DNA of 64,000 nucleotides from Serripes groenlandicus (GCA_031761405.1 JASEVX010000005.1:6407724-6471723), one strand, 5' to 3'; positions 42,009 through 54,600 are shown, counted from the stretch's first letter. Numbers and translations are program-made. The notes: generated by a model not told the origin, from the sequence alone.

Positions 42009-43085
42009 CTCGATTTCATTAAAATAAATTTCACATGTGTTTTTCAAACCGGATGTTATGAAATTATCTCCCCTATTTGCTTGGAGTAGGTCTAAAACAG
42101 CGAAAGAACTTAATTTGTCGGAATTTCAAAACACGAACAAACCCGTTGTCAAATTACGAAAAGTTTGCATTTTACTTTTGCACCATCATAATCATTTCCA
42201 TATATCAATTGTAAATGTAGTTTGTACAAACAATTTATCCGCCTTGAACTTGGACTTGAATACAACTAACTTCAAGGCACTAACTTAGACAACTAACTTT
42301 ACTTCCTTAAATTACCCCGAGGCACCCCGTTTAAAGTGAAACTCACCAGAGGTACCAGGAAAGAAGCGTTGACTTCAGTGTGAACACGGTCGCCAAAAAT
42401 GAATATTGCTTGATTATTTGATGTGGGTCACATAAAGAACAATTCTGCCAAATTATCTTAAAATCTGACCAGCAGTTTTATAGGAGAATAATTTAATTCT
42501 TCTCACTCCTCAGTAGGACTAAGATGTCGCGGAAACTAAATAAGTTATGAAAATCATTTTTATTCCAATGAACATTTTTTTAAGAGGAGCATCGAAGAAA
42601 CATTCCTGTGAAGTTTGGCTTATAAAAGAGTTGTTCAAATAAAATGTTAACGACCACTCCTCTTCCTACAACGTTTTTAAAGCTTGTGTTTTATAAAGGT
42701 ATACATAATGCATATGGAAATTTATTTATGCAAACTGTTTTTTTCATTCCAACTGTTCATATGATATATTTAAGGGTTGTCTGCTTTTAAAGCATCTGTT
42801 TCTAAAATGATAAAACCAGGAAAAACTGAAATTATGATTTTGTCAAGGAGTTAAAAACAGTGTTGAAAATGCAGTAATTGTTTGCTTCAAGCTATTCCCT
42901 TTCCATTGATGTTTGCAATTCCTTCTGCCTCAAATGCGCCAGAAGTTATCTGCAGCAGAGAATAGTTATATTTTTGTTTTGAATATATCATGAAATCCAA
43001 ATAAATAACGTAATGCGAAAATTGTCCTGTAAGTGCTCTAAACTGCCACCATTACATAACTGGATAAATTAATATATTCATGATA
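42009..43085. other. Upstream region of PWP1
   Basis: Must contain the PWP1 promoter; no TATA box or clear initiator could be assigned. From about 42420 it holds a repeat-like stretch (GTGGGTCACATAAAGAACAA) related to the CCATATAAGGC units. Confidence 0.5.
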
Positions 43086-43088
43086 ATC

Positions 43089-43371
43089 CTCGGTAGCTCA
43101 GTCGCTAGCAACGCGGGCTATCACTGCAGGGGTTGTGAGTTCGAACCCAAGCTCGGCCAACATTCTTTCCGACGTTTGATAAAAGTCACTGTGACAAGCT
43201 TCAGTCATCTTTCACCAATGGGATAACCGTCTATGTGGAAAAACAGTCAGTTACTTGGAAAGTATGTTGTGTGGAGTACTGGTGAGAGAAAACATATGAG
43301 TAGATGAACTGGCCGCCGTGATATGACTGAAAATTGTTGAAAACGGCGTTAAAATCCAATCAATCAATCTT
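43089..43371 (+). mobile_element. tRNA-derived SINE, family A (full length)
   Basis: Head GGTAGCTCAGTCGCTAGCAA (box A) and GAGTTCGAACC (box B), then a body with GTCTATGTGGAAAAACAGTC and GAACTGGCCGCCGTGATATG, and a tail ending in AATCAATCAATC. Related copies lie at 50785-51030, 13806-13986, 1396-1535 and 2985-3046. Confidence 0.85.
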
Positions 43372-43374
43372 TGT

Positions 43375-45699
43375 TTGCATGAACATTTTAAACATCTCGT
43401 GAGACCCTTTTTTGAACATCTAAAAAAAAATCCCAACATAATCAAAACTATGGGAGCCCCTACTTACGTGAAAGTTTTCATGAAAACTAGGATTAAAGTT
43501 TTACACGAAACAATAAACAATAGCGTTTCATGTATCCAGTTAGTAAGTGGTGTCAGTTTAAAGCACTAAGACGAAAACATTAGCGTTACTTTAAATTATC
43601 TCCGCTACTTTCACGAAACTTTCACGAAAATGATATGTTATGCAGTTTTATGCCACCATAATTTACACATATTTTATTCTGAAAAAGCATTTTAGACTAC
43701 ATTTTGTCTGTGATAATTGTCGTTATGAAAATGCTATACAGATTTGTGCAATTTGAAAACATACTGCACCACAGCAGACTCATATGAAGGTGTTTTTTGT
43801 TTTAATATTGTTATTTGCGTGTTTGCGTGGCTACCTATGCGAATGTGTGTGCCTATGATTTGCTGTGGGGCAAGCAAAACAAATTCAGTATAATGTTTTG
43901 ATGAAATACGTGTCGTACAGCTGGAGTTGCAGTCAAATGCAAAACGCATGAACACAAATTGAACTCAGCAGTGCGTTTCAGTAGTTCATAAACACCTCTC
44001 CAAAGTGTCTCGCTCATAATCTAGAACATAATTACTATGGCCACACTATGCTCAAGAAGTGTTGCCTAACATGATTGGCGAAACGTCCTGAAAGCGTGGC
44101 GGCATTTTTAGACTACGGTAGTATAGATAATAGTCGGCCTATTGCCGAATGTTAGACAGACTGTGGCACAAACACATCTGCCATGGCTCTTTTATTTCAC
44201 AAAGCTATGTTGACATTTGACTTCAAAGTGGTTTTATGCATCGTTAGAAAACATTTGGGTCCCGCATTCAGACGCATTGCATGATCCAATTTGCTATCTA
44301 GTAAAAACATGCAAATGGTTTCGAGATGTTATCGCAAAGACAAGGGCTGATATATGTACTTCAATGCTTATAGTTCAAACACGACGGATTAAAATTCCGT
44401 ACTTGGCTAGGTCAAATACGGTACCAAATATGGTAATGTTACGTCACTGAAATATGATGGGACGTCATTGAAATATGATTTTACGTCATTCGAAATAAGG
44501 TAGTGGGGCGTGGTTTCCAATCATGACTTTCAATTTACGTGTAAATTGTTCTATTTCGTTATTTAAAACGTTGTATATTTTTTTCTTTATTATGTCTTAA
44601 AATTCAATCAAGGTATATAATGAAAGGCAAATTATATTGCAATAGCGATATTTGTCGTGGTATTATCTACTCGATCGGGTTGTGTAAAATTTGACATCTC
44701 TGTCGACCTTCGGTCTCGCGAGATATAAATTTTCCACGTAGAACAAGACAAAACCCGATATCGCTGCTGCAACATAATATTCCCCATATTTCCGCAAAGG
44801 TTGTCATTATTATAAAGGTCCATTACAGGTCGTTTTGATATAACGTAATCCCCAAAGGAGATAAGACATCGTAACTTACACTATTCTGATAAACTCTGTA
44901 CTTATTTCATCATTTTGCAGTACAATTGGCACTTTGAGAATTCGCTTTAAATCTTGTTTAAGATGGATAGATTAGTTTAAGGAAGGTGTTGTACACTCCG
45001 GCAAACAAGAAAGGTTAACATTAAGTCAATATTGTCTGAAGGGAAATTAGTTAAACGAAATATATTTCCTTGGAAATAGTTAACTTACTAGATCGATTAA
45101 GATAATATATTTTGAAATAACTCACCTCAATTATTTAACATACTGAGACGATATGAAAAGCGAATGTTACAACCACTTTGGTTCAAGGTTAAGGTCACGA
45201 TCAGAATTCAAAGGTAATATGACTATATTTCGTGTCCACTCAATAACTTTTGAACCGCCTGAAGAATTTTGAAATAACTCACTACAAATGTTCACCATAC
45301 TGAGACGATGTGCAGAGCGCATATTGCAACCTTTTTGGTTCAAGGTCAAGGAAAAACCACCCCTCTCTTTAGTAAATTAAGTTATCATCATTTTGTAACC
45401 ACATTTCACACTCAGAAATGCAATTTAATTATTTCACTTGACTTCTACTCCTTATCAGTTTTATTTCAACATTATGTTATAGTAATATACTCATTGCGAA
45501 CTGCAATAGGGGGAAACATATGTCTTTGTGACAAGAACAACGATTTAGTTTTATGTTGGTGTTGTTTTCCAGTATAATATAGTTGATGCCTGGTGATGAT
45601 AGTAAATTTAATGTCGCACTTCCTCACAGCCAGTTGATGCTCTGCCCGAGAGAGTACGCGCTCAGAACAGGATACCACATTCAGCTAGTTTCTTGATAT
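43375..45699. other. No gene seen
   Basis: No frame with conserved motifs. Near 44440-44495, ACGTCATTGAAATATGAT-like units recur three times. Confidence 0.5.
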
Positions 45700-47935
45700 C
45701 ATGCCCCCTGCTAAAAGGATGAAGGCACCAAAACTGTGTAAGTCTTTGAATAAAATACAATATATTTGAAAGTATTATTGATGACATCAACTTCGACATT
45801 ATAGTGAACACAGAAACATGGCTTGATCCCAGAATCAACCCATCAGAACTCCTACGAGAAACACTTGTGTATGGCATGCCCAGCAGAGACAGACCAAATG
45901 ATGCTCATGGCGGCGGTCTCATCGAAGCAAAGTCATGAGAGTTAACACTTGGCTCCAACATTGAATTGATGTGAATTGTTAATACAACTGAAAGAAATAC
46001 CGCATCTATCGCTGCATTCTACCGCTCTCCAAACAAGACCAATAAGCAATATCTTAATCTAGTTAGAGAAGAATTTTCAAACATCAGCTAAAATCATAAG
46101 AAAAGCAATATGCTTCACGAGTTAACAACACATTCCTCGATATAATAGCTGACAACAACCTAAAAGATGTAAGCCAATATGCCCTCCATGGGGTCTATCG
46201 ACCACGACATAAAGCTCCGTGACACAACCATCTCATCTATAATACAAAAGTAGTCAACAAAAAGGAAGATCAACCTCTGGAATAAGGAAGATATTAAAAT
46301 AATCAAAATTGATTTATTGGGATTATACACCGTTTTCAACATTATTTCAGTTATATCACGGCGATAGTCCACTTTTTCATGATCCCTGGGTACCACAAAA
46401 AGTACAAGGCTGGGAAATGTACCCTGCCCAAGGACACTCAACCATATTCGTTGGGCCGCGTCTGGGGATCGAACCTGGGACGCCCGGTTCAAAATCCCCG
46501 ACGGTAACCACTCGGCAAAAGCGGATTCCGATTTGAGAAACCTCTTGGACGCCATTGATTATACAGAAAATGATATTAACAAAATCTGGTTTGTAATAAA
46601 AACACTATCCTAGATAATATAATTATATAAACGATTCCCATCAAAAATGACAATCTCAAGATTTACAAACCCTTGGATGAACAAAGAGATAAAAATATCT
46701 ATCCTGCGAAAGCAAAGAGAGACCAAAAAAGGACAGAAAAACAACAACATTCGGGAAAATTACAAAAAAAAGGAAAGAAAAAAGGCTCACTACTTGTGAG
46801 ACAAACTAACAGAAAGTATCTCAAGCCACTGTAAGTGCGGATTACAAGGCCAATCTAAAACGTATTTGGTCCTACATGAAGAGCAAGAGGAAACAACAAA
46901 AGTAGCTCCGTTAAAAAAGGCTTGTGCCTTCCTACAAAGCGATCCGAAAGCAGTAGCCCAAACCCCAAATTACACGTTTTTAACAGTCAGTTTCACTATT
47001 TTAGGACCTGTCAGACATGCCAGATATGGGCAGCATCACTATGCCAGAGATAACAGTGAACTGGAAAGGGTGCAGAAAGCTCCTCGTAAACAAGAGACCA
47101 GACAAGGCAACGGGTCCTCCGTTCCATCCTTCATTTTGTCGAAAGCTGGAACAGAATTAGCCCTAGCCTTTGCCAAGCTGTTCCGGCCATCTTTCAGCAA
47201 CATGTACCTAGCAGCCAACCATAGGCAAGTATCAGTATCCATAACATTGATCAAGCTCCTAGAACACATTATACACAGCAATATCATATCTCACTTCGAA
47301 GAACACAACATCAGGACAGGCTTGTCATTATGGCTTCAAAAAAAGAAGAGATAATGTGAAAACAACTAATAACTAACCTGGCTCGAGGTAGACAGGTAGC
47401 TCTGACTTTACTCGGTTTCGCCAAGGCGTTCGACAAGGTCCCATGCAGCCGGCTCCTTCTCTAGCTGAACCACTACAACGTAATAACCACACCAGAAACA
47501 ACACCCTCCAGTGGATCAAATCTCCTTAGGAGCAAACACGTTGTGCGTAATGCTGCATCATCTGAGAGATCAGAGGTGAAGTCAACACAGATCCGCTTTA
47601 GATCCGCTTCTATTAGTAGCCTACATATAAGACTTCCCTAAGATTGTCAAGTCAGCTTTTTGCTTTGTGTCATAAGAAACAGAAGTGGCAGTAACCTGTT
47701 CCGGACTTTTCCGGTTTTCTACGCCAAAACCTCAGAGACTATACACCGACGGTCAATACTGCTGCCTATAGCACCATCGCTCGACCAACAGTTGAGTATG
47801 CACCAACAGTTCTGGGATCCTTTCACACAGTCGAACCACCTACCGTCCAAGGTCACATCAGCGACTACCTTGGAGACTTTCAGACATTTCTTCGAATCTC
47901 AGGAAAGATGTGAACCATGTACAAATTAAACAAAT
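45700..47935 (+). mobile_element. Decayed non-LTR retrotransposon (CR1/Jockey-like LINE)
   Basis: Broken frames read, in order, an endonuclease piece around 45770-45930 (NTETWLDP, then SRDRPNDAHGGGLI), a basic linker around 46670-46790, reverse-transcriptase text at 47039-47340 (HYARDNSELERVQKAP, SFILSKAGTELALAFAKLF, KLLEHIIHSNIISHFEEHN), the FAKAFDKVP motif at about 47411-47437, SERSEVKS near 47560, and a 3' piece around 47760-47930. Stops and frameshifts break it throughout, so it is dead. A tRNA-derived SINE (46303-46530) sits inside it. Confidence 0.85.
46303..46530 (-). mobile_element. tRNA-derived SINE, family E, inserted in the LINE
   Basis: On the minus strand it begins with a tRNA-like head (box A GAGTGGTTACCG, box B GGTTCGATCC) and runs through the conserved body containing TCATGATCCCTGGG to TGATATAACTGAAAT at the tail. 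It shares its full length with 39634-39864. Confidence 0.8.
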
Positions 47936-48273
47936 AATGAAAAAGTACTTTTGACTGTATATATGGATTTCTTGACTAGACAATAATAATGTTAATATCA
48001 TGTTTCTTGCATTATCAAAACATATTTGGAATTCGTATTGCTGTTGTCTATTATTTGAACAGAAAATAATAAAGTAAAGACTTTCAGAAAATCAAGGAAT
48101 ACATTTATAATGAACGAGGTTAAAACATGAGGGCCAAGATGATCCTTAATCGATCACCTGCATTATGGTAAAGAAGCAAATAGATCAGCCCTTTTCCGAT
48201 GCCACCTGGCGACTGCCTTTTTCAACCAGTCAATATGACTGGAACAAATTATGTAAGGGGTTACATTTCTGCT

Positions 48274-48390
48274 AAACCCTTTCCCTATTAGAGACGGTTT
48301 CTGAGGCCTATGCAACAGACGATTGAGGAAAAGATTGTCGCCACAAGAACAATTGCTCCTTATGAGAAAGTTATCCTTTTGTTTGATAAA
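48274..48390 (+). mobile_element. TTAA MITE, left fragment
   Basis: CTAAACCCTTTCCCTATTAG AGACGGTTTCTGAGG ... AACAGACG, then decays after TTGCTCCTTATGAG. Confidence 0.6.
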
Positions 48391-48710
48391 TAATTATACT
48401 TTGAATGAGTGAGTCAATAGCTCATGTATAGGAATTTGGGGTCTTTCATGTTGATACATGTTTTTGCGGGAAACGACGTCGCTCCATTGACGTAACTCCA
48501 AGATGAAGTGTAACGGAAATGACGTCACGCCCTTCTCTAGCTACGATACAGTCACAATTTAGTTTCGGGCGTAGAATGCTAATGCTGTCATTTTTTTGAC
48601 GAACGGGAAAACATATTTCTTACAGATTTCCATTTATTTTTAACTTTTCGTACAAATGTTAATTCCCACATAACTCAACACTTTAATGATCTTAAATATC
48701 TATTTTAAAA

Positions 48711-48865
48711 AAAATGATTAAAAAGACGACAATAATTTTCAATCCGTGTTTTTCTGCTCATTTTATACATACCCAAAATACCGATTTAAAAATAAATGAT
48801 TAAAAAGCCGACAATAATTTTCAATCTGTGTTTTACGTCTGCTTTTTATACATATCCAAAATGGC
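48711..48865 (+). repeat. Direct duplication of about 80 bp
   Basis: AATGATTAAAAAGACGACAA TAATTTTCAATC...TTTATACATACCCAAAAT recurs as AATGATTAAAAAGCCGACAA TAATTTTCAATC...TTTATACATATCCAAAAT. Confidence 0.75.
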
Positions 48866-49024
48866 GGCCCCCGTGAATTTTTCCAGTTTCATTTTTAAAA
48901 CTTCATGGGTTATTGAAAAAAAAAAAAAACATATCTCACACCTGTTACCTATAAGCGTAAAAAAAAAAATATGGTTTTTTTTCGTATGAAGAAGGACGAA
49001 TGGGTATCAGCCTGCCACTTCGTG

Positions 49025-49130
49025 CAGTATGGTTAGAACCGCCTCGGTGGTAAAACGGTTATGCTGTCCGCCTCGAGAGCGGGCGACCAGTGTTTAATCC
49101 CGGGTCGGGTGTTACCAAAGACTTAAAGTG
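49025..49130 (+). mobile_element. SINE, family B, head fragment
   Basis: Plus-strand CCGCCTCGGTGGTAAAACGG, then CCGCCTCGAGAGCGGGCGAC and TTTAATCCCGGGTCGG: boxes A and B of the family B head. The body stops after about 100 bp. Confidence 0.7.
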
Positions 49131-49417
49131 GTAGTAGTTATTTCTCTCCATGGCGCTAAGTGTTGCAGTCGCGTGAACTGGCGTAATGACAAGATTCAAA
49201 TCAGGACTGATAATTTACACAGGAAACGACATAAAACGACTGAAATACTGTTTTGGGCAATGTACCATTTCCCAATTACAGTTGTAAACGGCATCTGTTT
49301 CATCGAAAGAGTTGGTTGTTACAGAAAGATATACATGTTGAAATTATTATTAAACTGCCGCCGTTAGTTACAGGTTTGATACAAAGAGTAAGCCCACATG
49401 CATGTACATCTTTTATT

Positions 49418-50285
49418 GACGCCGCGTGGAAGCGCGGCGTCAGTATGGGATAGGTTTTAATGTTGTACCATGGGGTGATATAATCGAAAAGGGATCAACC
49501 AACACATATTATTGTAAAGAAAAACTCTGTAATATGTTTGAAAAAAACAGCCTTTATGATTGAATAAATTGTATTAACTGATTTAAGAAACAACAAGATA
49601 CGAAATATGTACATCTTTTACCGATGTTACAAAACTTTAGACGAATTTAAATTGTTTTTAATAGCTGTTCCCCAACTAACTAGGCTAACTTTTTTTTATG
49701 ACTTGGTTTACGGAGTTCACTAGGCTACGCTTTTTAAATTGTTTGGTTTACTGCTCTGACGAGCTCAGAAAAAAGATTCGGGTCATGTTTTTTCCTATTT
49801 ATTTTTGTTGTATAACTAAACTTAAAACGTTCCTCTTTTGGTTATCTAATTTGATCTAGTTAGAGCAGATTTAAAATTAAGAAACTTCAGCTTGTATGAC
49901 ACTTTATTGTTGCAGCCAATGTTAAGCAAACGGTAAACCAAATGGTTTGAAGACTTAACTTGTCATTTCACGACTAAACTTTACATGCTGAATATCACAT
50001 AGATCGTAGCATATAAAGTGTATAATCCCTACGTCAAAATGGACCCTTTTTGCTCTTGATAACATTTTATTATAGACTATGGTATCCAGGTGAGCAATAA
50101 AGGAACATCTTGACCTTCTTGTTTAAGATAAAGGTATATTTGGCCTTCTTGTTCAAAATAGTTACATCTTGTCCGTTTGCACAGGTTATTTAAATGTATT
50201 GAACTGCATCTGCTTCCCTTTAAGTCATGCTTTAAAATCATGCGCGGCGTCTTTGATGCTTAGCATCAAAATTCGTCTTGTATAT
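49418..50285 (+). repeat. Possible element bounded by GACGCCGCG/GCGCGGCGTC motifs
   Basis: A hairpin GACGCCGCGTGGAAGCGCGG CGTC at 49419-49442, and near 50240 GCGCGGCGTCTTTGATGCTT AGCATCAAAATTCGTC, another hairpin. The interior is AT-rich and non-coding. Whether the two belong to one element is a guess. Confidence 0.35.
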
Positions 50286-50784
50286 ATAGTTAAGTAATTT
50301 ACTCTACAAACCATGTGGCAATAAGTTACAAGTTACACAAATACAAACATTAGACATACTAGAAATTACATGTGAAAAGGGCAGTATGTCATTTCTTTTA
50401 AACAAGCATATCATATCTAGTAGCACTTGCACACTATCAGAGCACTAGATGAGGAGCATAATTCGTGTTCTTAAATCCGTATCCGAACTCCGAACCATGT
50501 TGTGTGTTTTCTCAAAAGACAAAGGTCTGAAAGAATATGGAGCGTCTTCCTACTATACGCCTACTTAATATCAACGAGCTTTATCATCGGAATTAACCGT
50601 GCATCCTTGATTTAAGTACATCCTGCAAGATACATATTGTATCCTGGTATTGTTCCTTTCTCGTGAGTGTTCCTTTCCTGCAATGTTCGATTTAAAACCA
50701 CATTAACCAACAGGGAAGACCAAGATATGTCTATACATAAACGTCCAGTCATTGTTTGCTCTATTTCACCTGATATTCAATTAG

Positions 50785-51030
50785 TAGATCAATGGACAAG
50801 AGCCCAGCCCCGCTGTCTCAATCGGTATCGACACGGGCTTTCAATAAAGGGGTTGTGAGTTAGAACTCCAGCTCATTCCAACAATGGGCTTATAGTCTAT
50901 GTGGAAAACCAGCCAATTGCTTGGAAAGTAGAGTGTGGGAAATCCAGAAAACGCATGAGTACGTGAACTGGCTGTCGTGATATGACTGCAAAATGGTTTA
51001 AAACGGTGTTAAACCCAAAGCAATCAATAT
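50785..51030 (+). mobile_element. SINE, family A
   Basis: Eroded tRNA head (GGGTTGTGAGTTAGAACTCC), then the same body (CTATGTGGAAAACCAGCCAA; GAACTGGCTGTCGTGATATG) and a tail AACCCAAAGCAATCAAT. Confidence 0.8.
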
Positions 51031-51364
51031 ATCATAGGTTGAGAACATATCTGCACTCACGGATGATTAATTTAAACATTATTTAAACCGATAAAGTAAC
51101 TTTTTGGGAATAAACACAGTAAAAATACATTTTTTCATTCTAAAACAAAATATCCAAATAGTTTATCCTTCTCAACCATGTTTGCGAAACTCTTGATATA
51201 TGGTTAGAGAAAGGGGCATCGCAGACGTTATTAACTAGAGAATTGGGGTCAAATTAACAACAGTATGTCACATGTGCGGTCTGACTTCTAAGAGATATCA
51301 ATATAATTTGCAGTCTCTTGATTGGACGAACTCTGCAATGATTTGCGTTTTCACAGTCTTCTTT

Positions 51365-51582
51365 TGACCCTTTCCCACATATGTTAATTCTGCAGCAGAC
51401 GACTATGAAAACTTATTGGCAAAAATGTGAAATATTTACATAAATTAGAGTTTAACCCTTAAATATATTTGAAAACTGTGTGGCAAAAGGGGAAATTAAT
51501 CACCATAAGCAATTTCTCCTTTTGCCACAATGTTTTCAAAAGTTGTCTGCTGCAAATTCGTCTACAAGTGGGAAAGGGTTAA
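51365..51582 (+). mobile_element. TTAA MITE
   Basis: TTGACCCTTTCCCACATATG ... CTGCAGCAGACGAC ... GCAATTTCTCCTTTTGCCAC ... GTGGGAAAGGGTTAA. Confidence 0.85.
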
Positions 51583-51837
51583 AATGTTTTAAGCAGATTT
51601 GAGGAATGAGTGATCCCTCTGTGCGTCCAATATCTTTTCATGTTACGTTTTCGACTGACAATCAAATGTGTTCTTCGTCTTATTTACGTCCCTGGTCTAA
51701 ACAAAAAATGCAGTGATGTGGCCCCATATCTCTGAAGAAAAGTTCAAGATAGAACCTACTAGACTATCAAAGATATTGCACTGTCGTGATAGTGTTAACT
51801 CCAACAAGGACTCCAAGAGGACTTTAGTTAAATTATA

Positions 51838-52080
51838 TTGAGTAATATTTGGATCTCAATTAGATATCGGATACGAAACAGCCAGCCGATATATGTTCGG
51901 GTACGAAACATCCACAATTCGTTATTGGGTACTAAACAGCTAATTCATTTCCAATATTTTTCAAGTACGAAACAACCAATTTATTTTCGGGTACGAAACA
52001 GCCAATTCGTTTTCGGATACAAATCAGTATCAGTTACCAAACATTTTCCGGTATGAGGTTACCAAACCGCAATTTGTGTT
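51838..52080 (+). repeat. Degenerate tandem repeat of about 30 bp
   Basis: Units around TTTTCGGGTACGAAACAGCC AATTCG; six to eight diverged copies. Confidence 0.7.
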
Positions 52081-52991
52081 CTGTTACGAAACGTCAGGAC
52101 CCGTAAGGCGGCATAACACAGTTGAAAGCTGATTTTCTGTTTCCTGGGACACCCAACTTTCATTCTCTCATTATTTCTAATAATATCCATACTGGTTTGA
52201 TAAAAAGAGTTTTTTCCTGTATCAAGGAGTGTCAGAATTGTAGGATTATGACTGGAAGTCACACTCTCAGTCCATATTATGGAAAGAATTGGCCACAAAA
52301 GTGGTCTGAAACAGGGTGACAAAAGTAGGACAGAAAGATCAATTTGACCCTTTATTCCAAAAATCACCCAACAAAAACGCAGGGGCTTAGTGTAAAATTA
52401 AACAGCTGCTAATTCTCTCAAAACAATAGGCGATATGTGGATGCAGTCAGAAATACCACGTTTCCAGCTCCTTTTCAAGCAATTTTTGACGCGAAAGCTG
52501 GTATTCAAATTTACCTCTAAATTCACGCCTAGCTCTGCAACCAGTGTTGTCAAACCGGAAGGAGAAGTGGATTCAACTGAAAAATTCAATCCCATGCTTA
52601 GAGATTACTTTTCACATTTATAAACATCAAAATCAACCATTTACCCAAAAATGTACCCAAAACTTACTATTTGTCATTATTTTTTATTTTTGATCCAAAA
52701 TCCGAATATCCCGAAAGCTAGTGTTATGTGTCTGATAATGTTTATTCGATTCAAGTTAACTCTTAACTCTTTCAACACAATTTGTAGTGCTTGCCTTTTT
52801 CGGTAAATTTAGTAATTTGACTATTTATATTAAATAATGTTTTATACAAATTTATTTTGTTAGTATTATATGTTTTATGGCAGCCAAATGGTTATGGTAG
52901 ACAATACATTTTCCGTATAATTTATGACGTCATGCAACTGAAAGACAAGATTAAAACAAGTCGAATATCAGTTGTTGTTTATAAAATCAAA
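52081..52991. other. Upstream region of the LRR gene
   Basis: Overlapping frames on both strands at 52059-52623 carry no motif recognised. The LRR promoter must lie here or further upstream; no core element could be assigned. Confidence 0.45.
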
Positions 52992-54188
52992 ATGGCGAAT
53001 CTTTCGGGGATTGGGTTTCTCTTTGTAATTTTATTACACCTTGGAGGCATTTTAGGCTCAGATTGGGATATTCCAGATATTCTACAAAAGCCAGAGATCG
53101 ATACATGTGAAGGTAGAGTGGCCAACTGTTACTGTACAAACCGTGTTATAGATTGTAACGGTGCCAAACTCTACGACATCACAGCGATTTATCCCTTCAT
53201 AACGGTGAACACGTCTCGCATTTCTATCACTGGAGGGCAGTTTGTCGAAATCCCAGATGGTTTGTTCGAACGAGACAACGGAAAACACTTGAATAAACTC
53301 ACCTTCCTGGATCTGAGTAACAATCACATTGAAAGTATGGGGTTTGACGCCTTTAAATATTTACCTAAACTGAAAACATTAGACCTGTCTAATAACAACA
53401 TAAAAATGAATCTTTGTGAAGCTAAGATGTATGACAGTCCATTTGCTGATCTAAAGCACTTGCATGAACTTAAGTTACACAATGCTTTTGATGTCATTGG
53501 TCAAGATTGGCCTTGTGAAATAGGAGATTTGTTTTCAAAAATCTACCTTCCCAAACTGAAATCATTTGAACTGAGCTCCAATGGATTTTCAGTGTATGGC
53601 AAGCTGTTCACAAATTTCTTGTGTAACAATTCCGTCTCTCTGACTCGTGTCAGTTTAGCTGACAACAAATTCCAGCGATTCCTCGTGCCAGCATGTATGG
53701 AAAACCTTGTAACGCTAGATTATTCCAGCAACTCTTTGAAATTCCTCACCCCAGCTGAAATGGACACCATTGATAGTTTTATGAACCTAGAGGAAATGAA
53801 GCTTGAGGGTAATCCATTCCGATGTGACTGCTCCTTTATTGATACCCAAGATTGGATGAGTGCTACAGAACGACCACTTGACGTAAAAGGGATTAAATGT
53901 GGCAATATATCATTTCATGTTGGAATGGTTGGTAAACCAGTAATGAATGTAAAGTTGAATGCCAGTGAGGTTTGTGAAGAGCCAAGAATTATTATCTGCA
54001 CTTTTGGTCCAGTTGAAATCCATATGGCTAGAACCACGTTTATTGCAATTGTTTTGGCATCATGTGTGCTGCTCACTGTTGGGGTTGCAGGTCTGATCTT
54101 CCTTTGTAAAAGAAAGCGCAGAAAGAATGGAGCCATCAGAGTGCCAACTGAAAGTCCAAAGATCCCTCCATATGACAGAATGGCTTGA
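52992..54188 (+). CDS. Leucine-rich-repeat type I membrane protein, single exon, 398 aa
   Basis: The start at 52992 puts a signal peptide at the N-terminus (hydrophobic residues 5-22); the frame stays open upstream to an ATG at 52857, but that extension would bury the signal peptide. A cysteine cluster C39, C46, C48, C55 resembles an LRR N-terminal cap. LRR units are clearest at 103-115 (LTFLDLSNNHIES), 127-139 (LKTLDLSNNNIKM), 189-200, 217-229 and 239-251, then an LRR C-terminal cap begins NPFRCDC (C278, C280, C303, C328). A transmembrane helix spans about 348-372, followed by KRKRRK and a 25-residue tail. There is no TIR domain, so it is not a Toll-like receptor in full. Adhesion or pattern recognition at the cell surface is likely from architecture, but no orthologue is recognised. 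No AATAAA was seen close downstream. Confidence 0.88.
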   Translation: MANLSGIGFLFVILLHLGGILGSDWDIPDILQKPEIDTCEGRVANCYCTNRVIDCNGAKLYDITAIYPFITVNTSRISITGGQFVEIPDGLFERDNGKHLNKLTFLDLSNNHIESMGFDAFKYLPKLKTLDLSNNNIKMNLCEAKMYDSPFADLKHLHELKLHNAFDVIGQDWPCEIGDLFSKIYLPKLKSFELSSNGFSVYGKLFTNFLCNNSVSLTRVSLADNKFQRFLVPACMENLVTLDYSSNSLKFLTPAEMDTIDSFMNLEEMKLEGNPFRCDCSFIDTQDWMSATERPLDVKGIKCGNISFHVGMVGKPVMNVKLNASEVCEEPRIIICTFGPVEIHMARTTFIAIVLASCVLLTVGVAGLIFLCKRKRRKNGAIRVPTESPKIPPYDRMA

Positions 54189-54370
54189 ACATTTTAACTG
54201 ACAGTAACTGTTGATTGTTAGTTAACTTTATAAGCTCTTTTAGCTCTTCTGAAGTTTGGAAAAAAAATGTCAGTGATCCACTATCATTACATTGGCGCGG
54301 TTGAAGTCATAGTTGTAATGTAATCTCGGTAACGTTTGGGTAAAGGTTCCTAAGCTATGAGCTATACCTT

Positions 54371-54600
54371 TATAACTTTCCCACATCCAGCAGGTAACTT
54401 TGAAAACATCTGAGCTAAAATATGGAAAAAAACTCTGAAAATGAAAGAATAATTACTAAATAGACTTGAAAACACTTCAAAAGGCAAAAGGAGAAATTGC
54501 TCATAATGATTAAGCAATTTCACCTTTCATCACAATGTTTAAAAGACATCTGCAGAGGGGTCAGAAAGCATCCGTATTTTATTATGTGGTAAAGGGTTTA
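54371..54600 (+). mobile_element. TTAA MITE, eroded, 180 bp past the LRR gene stop
   Basis: TATAACTTTCCCACATCCAG ... GGAGAAATTGCTCATAATGA ... GGGGTCAGAAAGCATCCGTA ... GGTAAAGGGTTTA. Confidence 0.7.

Larger units (their letters stand above)
47940..49024. other. No gene seen
   Basis: Includes a core-repeat start (AACATGAGGGCCAAGATGAT) near 48122, a MITE fragment and an 80-bp duplication listed separately. Confidence 0.5.

Noticed and set aside
42346..42420. Minus-strand stretch reading FIFGDRVHTEVNASFLVPL before a GTGAGT donor, upstream of PWP1
   Set aside because: It looks exon-like, but it is short, has no ATG nearby, borders a repeat-like sequence and does not belong to PWP1, whose own ATG lies downstream. 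Not enough to call.
43089..43160. Possible tRNA gene
   Set aside because: Boxes A and B are present, but the sequence is the head of a repeated SINE, with no clean cloverleaf and a SINE body following.
52059..52623. Overlapping ORFs on both strands upstream of the LRR gene
   Set aside because: No recognisable motif, no splice context, and partly built from a degenerate tandem repeat.
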